From Streptomyces canus (GTDB lineage: Bacteria > Actinomycetota > Actinomycetes > Streptomycetales > Streptomycetaceae): DNA of 64,000 bases. Under the pieces are notes generated by a model. It was given only the letters and a program-made list of their open reading frames with translations. It did not search any database and was not told where the DNA came from. The DNA lies in assembly GCF_030815415.1 (NCBI RefSeq), contig NZ_JAUSWW010000001.1, positions 3,720,001 through 3,784,000 on the forward strand. Reading direction: 5' to 3'. The translations under genes and the position numbers were made by a program. Numbering within the stretch: position 1 is the first letter of the stretch; each line of letters starts with the position of its first letter. Positions 9,462 to 17,377 of this stretch are shown piece by piece.

Positions 9462-11021
9462 ATGACGCGTTTCGTACGGTGGACGGCCCTGGCCGCCGCC
9501 GCGGCACTGCTGGTGGGGGGCTGCAGCGGCGGCTCGTCCGACGACGGCAAGAACGACGAGGGCACGAACACGTCCACTCCGTCGTCGGGTGCCTCCGACA
9601 CCGAGGCGGCCGCCGCGCTGCCGTCCTCGCTGACCTCTCAGAAGCTCGACTGGGAGGGCTGCAAGGGCACGGCGGACTCCCCCGCGCCGAGCAGCGAATG
9701 GCAGTGCGCGACGCTCAAGGCGCCGCTGGACTGGGCGAAGCCGGAGGGCAGGACGATCGGTCTGGCGCTGATCCGCGCCAAGGCCCGCGGCGACAGCGAC
9801 GAGCGCATCGGCTCGCTGCTGTTCAACTTCGGCGGCCCGGGCGGCTCGGGCGTGTCCATGATGCCGCTGTACGGCGCGACGGTCTCCACGCTCCGCGAGC
9901 GGTACGACCTGGTGAGCTGGGACCCGCGCGGGGTCGCCGCCAGCGAGGGCGTCCGCTGTCGCGGCGACAAGGAGATCCAGTCCGCCGAGAGCGTGGACGC
10001 GACGCCGGACACCGCGGCTGAGGAAGCGGCGTACTTCAAGGACGCCACCACCTTCGGCAAGGGCTGCCAGAAGGCAGCCGGGGCGCTCCTGGCGCACGTC
10101 TCGACCACCGACACCGCCCGCGACATGGACCTCATGCGCCAGGTGCTGGGCGACACGAAGATGCACTACTTCGGCATCTCCTACGGCACCGAACTCGGCG
10201 GCGTCTACGCCCACCTGTTCCCGAAGAACGTCGGGCGGCTGATCCTCGACGCGGTCGTCGACCCGAGCGCCGACACGGTGGGCCACGCGGAGAACCAGAC
10301 CCGGGGCTTCCAGCGGGCGCTCGACGACTATCTGAAGTCGACCGGCCAGGACCCCGAGCAGGGCACGCGGAAGATCGCCGACCTGCTGAAGAAACTCGAC
10401 GCGAATCCGCTGCCGACCGGCTCCGACCGGAAGCTGACGCAGACGCTCGCGGTCACCGGCATCGTGCTCCCCCTGTACAGCAAGGCCAGCTGGCCCACCC
10501 TGACCAGTGCGCTGGAGGCCGCGGAACAGGGCGACGGCTCGGAGCTGCTGACGCTCGCCGACGGCTACAACGAGCGGGACACCGCGGGCCACTACGGCAC
10601 GACGACCCACTCGCAGCGGGTCATATCGTGCTTGGACGACAAGCAGCGGCCGACCGCCGCGGAGACGAAGAAGCTGCTGCCGACGTTCGAGAAGCTCTCG
10701 CCCGTCTTCGGCGCCTTCCTGGGCTGGGACACGGCCGGCTGGTGCCACGACTGGCCGGTGACCGGACAGTGGGACACCCCGGAGGTGAGCGCTCCCGGTG
10801 CGCCGCCGGTCCTCGTGGTGGGCAACACCGGCGACCCGGCGACGCCGTACGAGGGCGCCCGGAAGATGGCGGACGAACTGGGCAAGGACGTCGGTGTGGT
10901 GCTCACCTGGAAGGGCGAGGGGCACGGGGCGTACGGCAGCGGGAGCGACTGCGTCGACTCCACGGTGAACGCGTATCTGCTCAAGGGCACGGTGCCGAAG
11001 GACGGCAAGGTCTGCTCATGA
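9462..11021 (+). CDS. Secreted lipoprotein alpha/beta hydrolase, tripeptidyl-aminopeptidase family (copy 2)
   Basis: A 519-residue paralogue of the preceding gene, sharing long identical stretches (TLKAPLDW, ALIRAKA, the YFGISYGTELGGVYAHLFP block, TGDPATPYEGARKM). It has its own lipoprotein signal (MTRFVRWTALAAAAALLVGG then Cys, about residue 21) followed by a Ser/Asp/Thr-rich spacer. The triad residues are present: Ser in GISYG, Asp in NTGDPATPYEG, His in GEGHGAYG. The start ATG has a purine run GGGGGGACTGCG in front. The tandem arrangement indicates local duplication; divergence is strongest in the spacer and in the lid region (about residues 290-400), where substrate preference is probably set. 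Extracellular peptide trimming during growth on protein or mycelial turnover is the expected role. Confidence 0.9.
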   Translation: MTRFVRWTALAAAAALLVGGCSGGSSDDGKNDEGTNTSTPSSGASDTEAAAALPSSLTSQKLDWEGCKGTADSPAPSSEWQCATLKAPLDWAKPEGRTIGLALIRAKARGDSDERIGSLLFNFGGPGGSGVSMMPLYGATVSTLRERYDLVSWDPRGVAASEGVRCRGDKEIQSAESVDATPDTAAEEAAYFKDATTFGKGCQKAAGALLAHVSTTDTARDMDLMRQVLGDTKMHYFGISYGTELGGVYAHLFPKNVGRLILDAVVDPSADTVGHAENQTRGFQRALDDYLKSTGQDPEQGTRKIADLLKKLDANPLPTGSDRKLTQTLAVTGIVLPLYSKASWPTLTSALEAAEQGDGSELLTLADGYNERDTAGHYGTTTHSQRVISCLDDKQRPTAAETKKLLPTFEKLSPVFGAFLGWDTAGWCHDWPVTGQWDTPEVSAPGAPPVLVVGNTGDPATPYEGARKMADELGKDVGVVLTWKGEGHGAYGSGSDCVDSTVNAYLLKGTVPKDGKVCS

Positions 11022-11025
11022 CGAC

Positions 11026-11066
11026 GGCGGGGGTTCCCCGCACCCGTGGTGCGTGGAACCCCCGCC
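11026..11066. terminator. Bidirectional terminator between convergent hydrolase and moeZ
   Basis: Perfect 12-bp arms GGCGGGGGTTCC (11026-11037) and GGAACCCCCGCC (11055-11066) with an inner CGCAC/GTGCG pairing lie between two convergent genes. Confidence 0.8.
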
Positions 11067-11083
11067 GATCACGGCAGGTCCGG

Positions 11084-12262
11084 TCAGTACACCGGCTTGT
11101 CGGGCTCGATCTGGTGGACCCAGCCGATCACGCCGCCGCCGACGTGCACGGCGTCCGCGAAGCCCGCGGACTTCAGCACGGCGAGGACTTCCGCACTGCG
11201 GACACCCGTCTTGCAGTGCAGGACGATCTTCTTGTCCTGCGGGAGGCTCTCCAGGGCGGTGCCCATGAGGAACTCGTTCTTCGGGATCAGCTTGGCGCCC
11301 GGGATGGAGACGATCTCGTACTCGTTGATCTCGCGGACGTCGATGATCTCGATGTTCTCGCCGTCGTCGATCCACTCCTTGAGCTGCTTGGGAGTGATCG
11401 TCGAGCCGGCGGCCGCCTCCTGGGCCTCCTCGGAGACGACGCCGCAGAAGGCCTCGTAGTCGATGAGCTCGGTGACGGTCGGGTTCTCGCCGCAGACCGC
11501 GCAGTTCGGGTCCTTGCGGACCTTGACCTGGCGGTACTGCATCTCCAAGGCGTCGTAGATCATCAGGCGGCCGACGAGCGGCTCGCCGATGCCCGCGAGG
11601 AGCTTGATGGCCTCGTTGACCTGGATGGAGCCGATGGACGCGCACAGCACGCCCAGGACGCCGCCCTCGGCGCAGGAGGGGACCATGCCCGGGGGCGGGG
11701 GCTCCGGGTAGAGGCAGCGGTAGCACGGGCCGTGCTCGGCCCAGAAGACCGAGGCCTGGCCGTCGAAGCGGTAGATCGAGCCCCATACGTACGGCTTGTT
11801 CAGCAGCACGGCCGCGTCGTTGACGAGGTAGCGGGTCGCGAAGTTGTCGGTACCGTCGACGATCAGGTCGTACTGGCTGAAGATCTCCATCACGTTCTCG
11901 GCCTCGAGCCGCTCTTCGTGAAGGATCACGTTCACGTACGGGTTGATGCCGAGGACGGAGTCGCGCGCGGACTCGGCCTTGGAGCGGCCGATGTCGGCCT
12001 GGCTGTGGATGATCTGGCGCTGCAGGTTCGACTCGTCGACCTCGTCGAACTCCACGATGCCGAGCGTGCCCACGCCCGCCGCGGCCAGGTACATCAGCGC
12101 CGGCGAGCCCAGGCCGCCGGCGCCCACACACAGCACCTTGGCGTTCTTCAGCCGCTTCTGCCCGTCCATCCCGACGTCGGGGATGATCAGGTGGCGGGAG
12201 TACCTGCGGACCTCGTCTACGGTGAGCTCGGAAGCGGGCTCGACCAGGGGTGGCAGCGACAC
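11084..12262 (-). CDS. moeZ: MoeZ: adenylyltransferase/sulfurtransferase for sulfur-carrier proteins
   Basis: A 392-residue fusion of a ThiF/MoeB E1-like domain and a C-terminal rhodanese domain. It activates the C-terminal glycine of ubiquitin-like sulfur carriers (MoaD, ThiS, CysO types) as an adenylate and loads it with sulfur as a thiocarboxylate. Seen in sequence: nucleotide-binding CVGAGGLGSPAL at about residues 45-56, the conserved R..R..I after ESNLQRQIIH, two zinc pairs (CYRC and CAVC), and the rhodanese active-site loop HCKTGVRS with the persulfide Cys near residue 360. The start is GTG. It is monocistronic or leads into the downstream spherulin-4 gene 63 bp away in the same direction. 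In actinomycetes this protein also serves thio-containing secondary metabolites (known for MoeZ in 2-thiosugar pathways). Confidence 0.95.
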   Translation of the reverse strand: MSLPPLVEPASELTVDEVRRYSRHLIIPDVGMDGQKRLKNAKVLCVGAGGLGSPALMYLAAAGVGTLGIVEFDEVDESNLQRQIIHSQADIGRSKAESARDSVLGINPYVNVILHEERLEAENVMEIFSQYDLIVDGTDNFATRYLVNDAAVLLNKPYVWGSIYRFDGQASVFWAEHGPCYRCLYPEPPPPGMVPSCAEGGVLGVLCASIGSIQVNEAIKLLAGIGEPLVGRLMIYDALEMQYRQVKVRKDPNCAVCGENPTVTELIDYEAFCGVVSEEAQEAAAGSTITPKQLKEWIDDGENIEIIDVREINEYEIVSIPGAKLIPKNEFLMGTALESLPQDKKIVLHCKTGVRSAEVLAVLKSAGFADAVHVGGGVIGWVHQIEPDKPVY

Positions 12263-12325
12263 GGGGACTCCGTTGGTCGGTCAATCACTACGGTTGTTCT
12301 CCCCGTAACACTGCCATGGCCTTCT

Positions 12326-13075
12326 TCATTCCGAGACACCTGTTCCGATCCGCGAGACGATTTCGTCCCAGTAGCCGGGCATGGCCTCCCAGGGGTCGGT
12401 GCGGCCGTGCCGGTCCGTGCGGTCCGTGAAGTAGATGGTCGAGGCGCCCTGCCAACGGGCGATGCGCAGCGCCTCGTCGAGATGGCCGCCCGGCACCCCG
12501 TGGACGAGATGGCAGAAGCGCTCGGGCGGATAGTCGGCGGTCCACTCGGCCACCTGCGACCAGCGGTAGTCGCTCCACGCGCCGGAGAAGGTGACCAACT
12601 GGTCGGCGCTCTCCGCGTAGCCGGGGTGCGGATGGGTGCCATGGCCGAGGACGACATGGGCGTCGTCGCGGATCGCGCGGAGCGTGGTGACCGTGCGGCG
12701 GATCTCGGGGAGCGTGGCGCGCTCGGTCGGGCAGCGGTCGAGGAGGAAGCCGTCGGCCTTGTACCAGTCGATGTAGCGGTGCGCGTCGGAGATCATCTCG
12801 CCGAAGCTCCGCGCTCCGTAGGTCGCGTCGATGTGGCCGAGGACCCGGACGCCCGCGTTGCGCAGCCGGCCGGCCGCCTCCAGACAGTGCGGGTCGGGGC
12901 GGCTGCCGGGGCCGTCGGCGACGTTGAGGACGACCCAGTGCACGGGCGTGCCCGGGCGGGTGAGTTCGGCCCATTCGGCGGGGGCGACGAGGGGGTGGGC
13001 GAAGCCGGGGACACCGACGCCGGTATGGAGCCCGGTACCGGACGCCGCCTTTTTCGTGCTGGTCAGATGCGGCAT
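12326..13075 (-). CDS. Spherulin-4 family (GH135-like) putative glycoside hydrolase
   Basis: A 249-residue TIM-barrel-like protein of the spherulation-specific family 4 (PF12138), the family of fungal Sph3, a GH135 hydrolase needed for galactosaminogalactan synthesis and related in fold to the PelA hydrolase domain. Recognisable family features are PGFAHPLVAPAEW at the first strand, VVLNVADGPG, VLGHIDATYG, the acidic strand YKADGFLLDRCPTE, and a late IYFTDRTD. No signal peptide or membrane segment is visible, so it is predicted cytoplasmic. The ATG start at 13075 overlaps the end of the epimerase gene by 13 nt, indicating translational coupling. In the GH135 enzymes I remember, the acidic strand carries Asp-Glu; here it reads Asp-Arg (LLDRC), so activity must be tested. 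It is the last gene of the putative polysaccharide module. Confidence 0.8.
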   Translation of the reverse strand: MPHLTSTKKAASGTGLHTGVGVPGFAHPLVAPAEWAELTRPGTPVHWVVLNVADGPGSRPDPHCLEAAGRLRNAGVRVLGHIDATYGARSFGEMISDAHRYIDWYKADGFLLDRCPTERATLPEIRRTVTTLRAIRDDAHVVLGHGTHPHPGYAESADQLVTFSGAWSDYRWSQVAEWTADYPPERFCHLVHGVPGGHLDEALRIARWQGASTIYFTDRTDRHGRTDPWEAMPGYWDEIVSRIGTGVSE

Positions 13076-14022
13076 GCCGCCTCCATCCAGATGTCGGCGA
13101 GGGACTCTTCGAGGTTGATCCGGGGGCGCCAGCCAAGCCGGTCGCGTGCGGTGCGCACATCGGCCTGCTGCCAGCTGCCGCAGCCGTCCGGGTACGGGTA
13201 CGCGGCCGGAGCGGCATGGTCCGGTTCGGAGCGGGGATGGCCGATGGATGCCCGGAGTGGGCCGGGAGGTCCGTCGAGTTCGTGGAGGGCGCCCCCGTAT
13301 CCGGCCACGCGGGCCAGGACGGCGGCGGCGTCACGGAGGCGGACGGCACGACCGGAGCCGATGTTGATGACGCCCTGCGCGGCGGAGAGGCTGGCGGCGT
13401 GGACGGCGCGGGCGACGTCGCGGACATCGATGAAGTCCCGTTGGGCGCCCAGGCCGCCGAGCTTGAGTTCGCCGTCACCGGACTGCATGGCGCGGCGCAT
13501 GGCCTCGGCGAGGCGGCCGAGCGGGGATCCCGCGGGAGTGCCGGGGCCTGCCGGCGAGAAGACGCGGAGCACGACCGCGTCCAGGCCGGAGCCCAGGACC
13601 AGTTCGGTGGCGGCGAGCTTGCTGACGCCGTACGGGCCACCGGGGCGGGGGACCGCGTCCTCGGCGGTGGAGGAGCCGGGCTGGCTCGGGCCGTACTCGG
13701 CGCCGCAGCCGATCTGGACCAGCCGAGCCCCGCAGCCGCTGCGCCGCAGGGCCTCGCAGACGGTGGCCACGGCGACGGTGTTGTGGCGGGCGAGTTCACG
13801 GGCGCCGCCGCGGGTGGCGCCCGCGCAGTTGATGACCACGCCGGGGTGGACCGCGTCGAGGAAGCGGGTGAGTGCTCCGGGGCTGCCGGACGCGAGGTCG
13901 AAGCGGACGTCGGCGTCGTCGCCGCGGCCGAGGGCGGTGAGCTGGACGGCCGGGTCGGCGAGCAGGCGGTCGGCGACGAAACGGCCGAGGTAGCCGTTGG
14001 CTCCGATCATCAGGACCCTCAT
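13063..14022 (-). CDS. NAD-dependent epimerase/dehydratase (extended SDR), sugar-nucleotide type
   Basis: A 319-residue extended short-chain dehydrogenase. The Rossmann motif GANGYLG is at residues 7-13 and the catalytic Tyr-Lys pair is in PYGVSKLAATE (near 135). Ser/Thr-rich SSTAEDAVP before it and the substrate-binding GSGLDAVVLRVFSPAGPG after it are typical of UDP-hexose 4-epimerases and dTDP-sugar enzymes. The ATG at 14022 gives an N-terminus directly at the first beta strand (MRVLMIG); an upstream start would add an unrelated basic leader. It overlaps the spherulin-4 gene by 13 nt and follows the membrane protein by about 180 bp. By analogy with PelX and fungal Uge3 it could supply an N-acetylgalactosamine-type donor to the polymer, but the exact sugar cannot be read from the sequence. 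Confidence 0.85.
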   Translation of the reverse strand: MRVLMIGANGYLGRFVADRLLADPAVQLTALGRGDDADVRFDLASGSPGALTRFLDAVHPGVVINCAGATRGGARELARHNTVAVATVCEALRRSGCGARLVQIGCGAEYGPSQPGSSTAEDAVPRPGGPYGVSKLAATELVLGSGLDAVVLRVFSPAGPGTPAGSPLGRLAEAMRRAMQSGDGELKLGGLGAQRDFIDVRDVARAVHAASLSAAQGVINIGSGRAVRLRDAAAVLARVAGYGGALHELDGPPGPLRASIGHPRSEPDHAAPAAYPYPDGCGSWQQADVRTARDRLGWRPRINLEESLADIWMEAACRI

Positions 14023-14200
14023 CGTGCGGCTCCCGTCGCCGGGCCTTCGGGTCGGGAGGTGTTCATGTGGTGCTCTCCTGTCAGGACGGTGTGCCGCCGG
14101 CAAAGGGGCGAGATGCCTGCGCCGGCCTGCTGGGGTGAGTGGGGGCGCGCGGGGCGCCGTACTGCTTCGTCATGCGTTGCGGGGTTCACGCCCCGTTGCC

Positions 14201-15499
14201 TCACCACTGCTGGTCCGTGGGGGCGTGGGCCGAGGCCCTCGTCAGCCTGCGGGTCGCGTGCAGCAGGAGGGTGAGTGCTCCCGCCGCGCAGGCGAGTGCC
14301 GGGACGCCGCCCGGGCCCCATGCCGCGGCGAGGGTCTCGATCGGGGCGCCCAGGAAGTCGCAGCCCGGGAGGCGGGCGGTGAAGACCGAGGCGATGGCGG
14401 TCAGTTCCGTCAGGGCCGTGGCGGTCAGGACGAGTGGCGGGGCGTGGGTGAAGCCGTGGATGGCGAGGAGACGGGAAAGGAAGAGGAGGGCGCCCAGGGT
14501 GAGGGTGTGGGCGTAGCGGGCGGGTTCGCCCAGGACTGCCGAGGTCGGGATCAGCAGGACCGTCAGGGCGCACAGGTACAGGGCGAACACGCCGAACAGC
14601 AGCGGCAGTACGGAGGCGGTGAAGTCCTCCAGGCCCCGGCTGAGCGTGAGTTTGCGGCGGGCTCTGGTCGTGAAGAGGTGGGCGGTCCAGGCCGCGGGGG
14701 CGCAGGACAGCGTGAGGGCCAGGACGGGGGCGGTCGTCAGCGGCCAGGGGCCGTCGGGGGCGCCGGTGGGGAGGGCGTCGGGGCCGCCGGTGACGGCTGC
14801 TTGGAGGAGGCCGTCGCCCAGGAGGGCGTAGGCGATCAGCCAGCAGGTCAGGGTGAGGGTGCGGGGTGGTGAGTGGTGGGTGGTGCTCAGGGGGCCGCGG
14901 GTGAGTGCCGCGCGCAGCGCCAGAGCCACGGCGAGCGTGCCCACGAGGGCCGCGGCCAGACGGGGCTGACCGTCGGTGAGGCGGAGTCCGGCCACTGTCG
15001 CGGCGCACAGTGCGCCCGGCAGGAGGGTGAGCAGGATCCAGTCGGCGCTTGCTCGGGGGGCGTCGGAGGGGGTGGCGGGTGCGGCGGGTTCGCCGTCTCT
15101 CGACACGCGCGCGTACATCTCCTCGGCGAGGGAGAAGACGTCCCGGTGGCGGAAGCGGGTCGCGGTGCGGTCGGTGACGCCGTGTGCCTCCAGGCCTGCC
15201 GCGATCTCCAAGGGATCCACGGCTCGTTCGCACAGCTCGCGATGGCGGTGGATCAGGGTCTTCACGGGGTCCCCGGCGGTGCGGCGGGGTGCGGGGGGCC
15301 GGCTTCGGGCCGGGGTCGCCTCGGGGGCGCGGGGGATCGTGCTGTCCTCGTCCGCGGTGGCTACGACGGTTTCGGTGCCGTCGGCGTCAGCGTCCTCGCC
15401 TTCGTCGCCGTCCCCCACCAGCCACTCCTCCGAGCGTGTGTCCCACGGGCCGGGGCCGGCCGGAGTGCCGGGACGGTCCAGTTCGCCGAGGTCGCTCAT
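14201..15499 (-). CDS. Polytopic membrane protein of the putative polysaccharide module
   Basis: A 432-residue protein I do not recognise by name. Residues 1-75 are acidic and low-complexity (DEGEDADADGTETV). Residues ~75-130 form a conserved-looking soluble segment with the motif HRELCERAVDPLEIAAGLEA and FRHRDVFSLAEEMYARV. Residues ~150-425 contain nine or ten hydrophobic segments, so it is an integral membrane protein. Its ATG overlaps the stop of the glycosyltransferase gene by 4 nt (ATGA), which argues for joint synthesis. In Pel systems the glycosyltransferase PelF works with the membrane protein PelG; this protein occupies that place in the operon but I cannot confirm homology from sequence alone. 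Export or synthesis partner is the working hypothesis. Confidence 0.75.
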   Translation of the reverse strand: MSDLGELDRPGTPAGPGPWDTRSEEWLVGDGDEGEDADADGTETVVATADEDSTIPRAPEATPARSRPPAPRRTAGDPVKTLIHRHRELCERAVDPLEIAAGLEAHGVTDRTATRFRHRDVFSLAEEMYARVSRDGEPAAPATPSDAPRASADWILLTLLPGALCAATVAGLRLTDGQPRLAAALVGTLAVALALRAALTRGPLSTTHHSPPRTLTLTCWLIAYALLGDGLLQAAVTGGPDALPTGAPDGPWPLTTAPVLALTLSCAPAAWTAHLFTTRARRKLTLSRGLEDFTASVLPLLFGVFALYLCALTVLLIPTSAVLGEPARYAHTLTLGALLFLSRLLAIHGFTHAPPLVLTATALTELTAIASVFTARLPGCDFLGAPIETLAAAWGPGGVPALACAAGALTLLLHATRRLTRASAHAPTDQQW

Positions 15500-17187
15500 C
15501 GCGCTCCCTCCGTGGCGGGCAGCGGGGTGTTGGCGCGCACCGGAGGGCCTGCCGCCCAGCCGGGGCCGCCGCGGGCGACGACCCGTGGCCCGGAGTCCGT
15601 CCAGCGGCCGGGCATGTGGGCCTCGGCGGGGACGGCGAACGGAAGCGGTTCCCCGGTGGTGTCGAGGACGACCCGGCGGACCGGGTGTCGCGAGACGATC
15701 TCCAGGTAAATGCCGTGAAATGCCGTGATGTTCTGCTCGACGGTGAACAGCTCGAGCGCCCGCGCGCGTGCCGCGGCGCCCAGGCGCGCACGGCGCTCGG
15801 GATCGCGCAACAGGGTCACGCACGCCTCGGCGAGCGCCCGCGGGTTGCGCGGGGGGACGACGAGTCCGGTCCCGCCGATGGCCTCCACCACCGCGCCCAC
15901 GTCCGTGGACACGGTCGCGCGGCCGCAGAACATGGCCTCCACCAGGCTGATCGGGAAGCCCTCGACGACACTGGACAGGACGGTCACGGCGCCCGAGGCG
16001 TACGCGTCGGCGAGGGCCGGCACCTCCGGGCCGCCGATCTCCCCGAAGGAGACCGGGTTGTCACCGACGGCGTGCAGGCCGTCCGCCTCGTCCGGGAAGA
16101 GTTGCGCGGCCAGCGCCTTGCAGTGGCCCAGGTAGGCCGTGCCCTCGGGACCGGCGGGCGCTCCGATGATCCGCAGCCGGGTCTTGGGCTCCTCCTTGCG
16201 GATCTCCGCCAAGGCGTGCAGGAGGGAGATGAGGTCCTTGGTCGGTTCGATGCGGCCGACCCAGACCAGAGTGTCGGGATCCGCGCTCTCCGGGGACTCG
16301 CCGACCTCCGCGAAGCGGGCGGCGTCCATGCCCGGATAGACCGTGCGGATCTTGTCCCGGTCGGCACCGCAGCGCTCCTGCCAGCGACGGGCGTGTGTGT
16401 TGCCGGGGGTGACGAGCGCGGCGCGGCCGTAGATCTCGGCGGCGAGCCGGCCGTGGAAGGCGGCGAGCAGCGACCGCACCGACGGCGAGGCCTCCGTGGC
16501 GGACAGGTAGTGCGTCCGCAACCGCACCCCGTACTCGGTCACCAGCAGGGGGACGTCGGAGAAATGGCGGGCGAGCAGTCCGGGCAGCGCGGCCGGGCCG
16601 CCGGAGGCCGCGTGGCACAGGTCGACCGAGCCGAGCCCGTCGTCCTCGTACCAGTCGAGGGACAGGGGGCGCAGCGCGCGTTCCAGGTGGGCGGCCACGG
16701 CGAGCAGATCGGGTACGCGCGCCTCGCGGGCCGTGCGTGCGACGCCCGGCGCCCGACAGGCGTGCTCGAGGGCGCGCACGGCGGCCTCGGAGCGCAGCGC
16801 GCCCACCAGCCCGCCCTCGTCGCGGGCCAGTTCGGCGAGACCGTACAGCGCGCTGCCGAAACGGTCCGCCTCAAGGGCCGACGGCTCCTCGGAGGGGCCC
16901 GCGCAGAGTACGGCCGCCAACTCGCCGTAGCACTCGGCGAACCGCCGGCGCGCACGGCGGCCGTACCCGACGCCGTCGTCCTCGGCCGTCCACAGTGGCG
17001 CCGTACGCACCCGGCTGACCTGCGAGGGAAGCGGGACCCAGCCCTCGTCCTCCTGGCGCTCGCTGCGGCTGAGCGCGTAGATGTCGAACTCGTGCTGCCC
17101 GAGCCCGCGCACGAGCCGGTCGCACCAGAGCCTGGCGTCACCGCTCACATACGGATAGCCACCCTCCGTAAGCAGTCCGATGCGCAC
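15496..17187 (-). CDS. PelF-like GT4 glycosyltransferase with DUF3492 N-terminal domain
   Basis: A 563-residue cytoplasmic glycosyltransferase. The N-terminus (LLTEGGYPYVSGDARLW, residues 4-20) is the DUF3492 signature known from PelF, which polymerises the Pel exopolysaccharide from UDP-sugars. The C-terminal half is a GT4 GT-B fold: VWVGRIEPTKDLISLLHA near 350, then the donor-site E-x7-E block EGFPISLVEAMFCGR near 440, followed by VVPPRNP. The start is GTG at 17187, in front of MRIGLLTEGG; an upstream extension would be basic and unrelated. It is the first gene of the module, about 190 bp after the end of the ABC operon and behind a terminator hairpin, so a module promoter is expected in 17188-17267. 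Polymer identity is not readable; PelF-type specificity would mean N-acetylgalactosamine or N-acetylglucosamine. Confidence 0.85.
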   Translation of the reverse strand: MRIGLLTEGGYPYVSGDARLWCDRLVRGLGQHEFDIYALSRSERQEDEGWVPLPSQVSRVRTAPLWTAEDDGVGYGRRARRRFAECYGELAAVLCAGPSEEPSALEADRFGSALYGLAELARDEGGLVGALRSEAAVRALEHACRAPGVARTAREARVPDLLAVAAHLERALRPLSLDWYEDDGLGSVDLCHAASGGPAALPGLLARHFSDVPLLVTEYGVRLRTHYLSATEASPSVRSLLAAFHGRLAAEIYGRAALVTPGNTHARRWQERCGADRDKIRTVYPGMDAARFAEVGESPESADPDTLVWVGRIEPTKDLISLLHALAEIRKEEPKTRLRIIGAPAGPEGTAYLGHCKALAAQLFPDEADGLHAVGDNPVSFGEIGGPEVPALADAYASGAVTVLSSVVEGFPISLVEAMFCGRATVSTDVGAVVEAIGGTGLVVPPRNPRALAEACVTLLRDPERRARLGAAARARALELFTVEQNITAFHGIYLEIVSRHPVRRVVLDTTGEPLPFAVPAEAHMPGRWTDSGPRVVARGGPGWAAGPPVRANTPLPATEGAR

Positions 17188-17267
17188 GAGCGCACCCCCG
17201 ATCTCCCGTAAGGGGAGCCGCCGTTGGTCCGGCGGCTCACAGCGGGACGAACGTATGCGGACATGAC

Positions 17268-17301
17268 GGTGGCGCGACGGACGGTTGTCCATCGCGCCAC
17301 C
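17268..17301. terminator. Hairpin between the peptide ABC operon and the polysaccharide module
   Basis: Arms GGTGGCGCGA (17268-17277) and TCGCGCCACC (17292-17301) enclose an inner GGAC/GTCC stem with a GGTT loop; one C-A mismatch interrupts the helix. On the minus strand it falls after the last ABC gene and before the glycosyltransferase, so I read it as the end of the ABC operon. Confidence 0.7.
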
Positions 17302-17377
17302 AGAAGGGGTGAACGGTCGTAACTTTCCCGTGCGGGCCGCGTTCGCTCGCGCTAAGAGATCAAGCAGTTACGTTACG

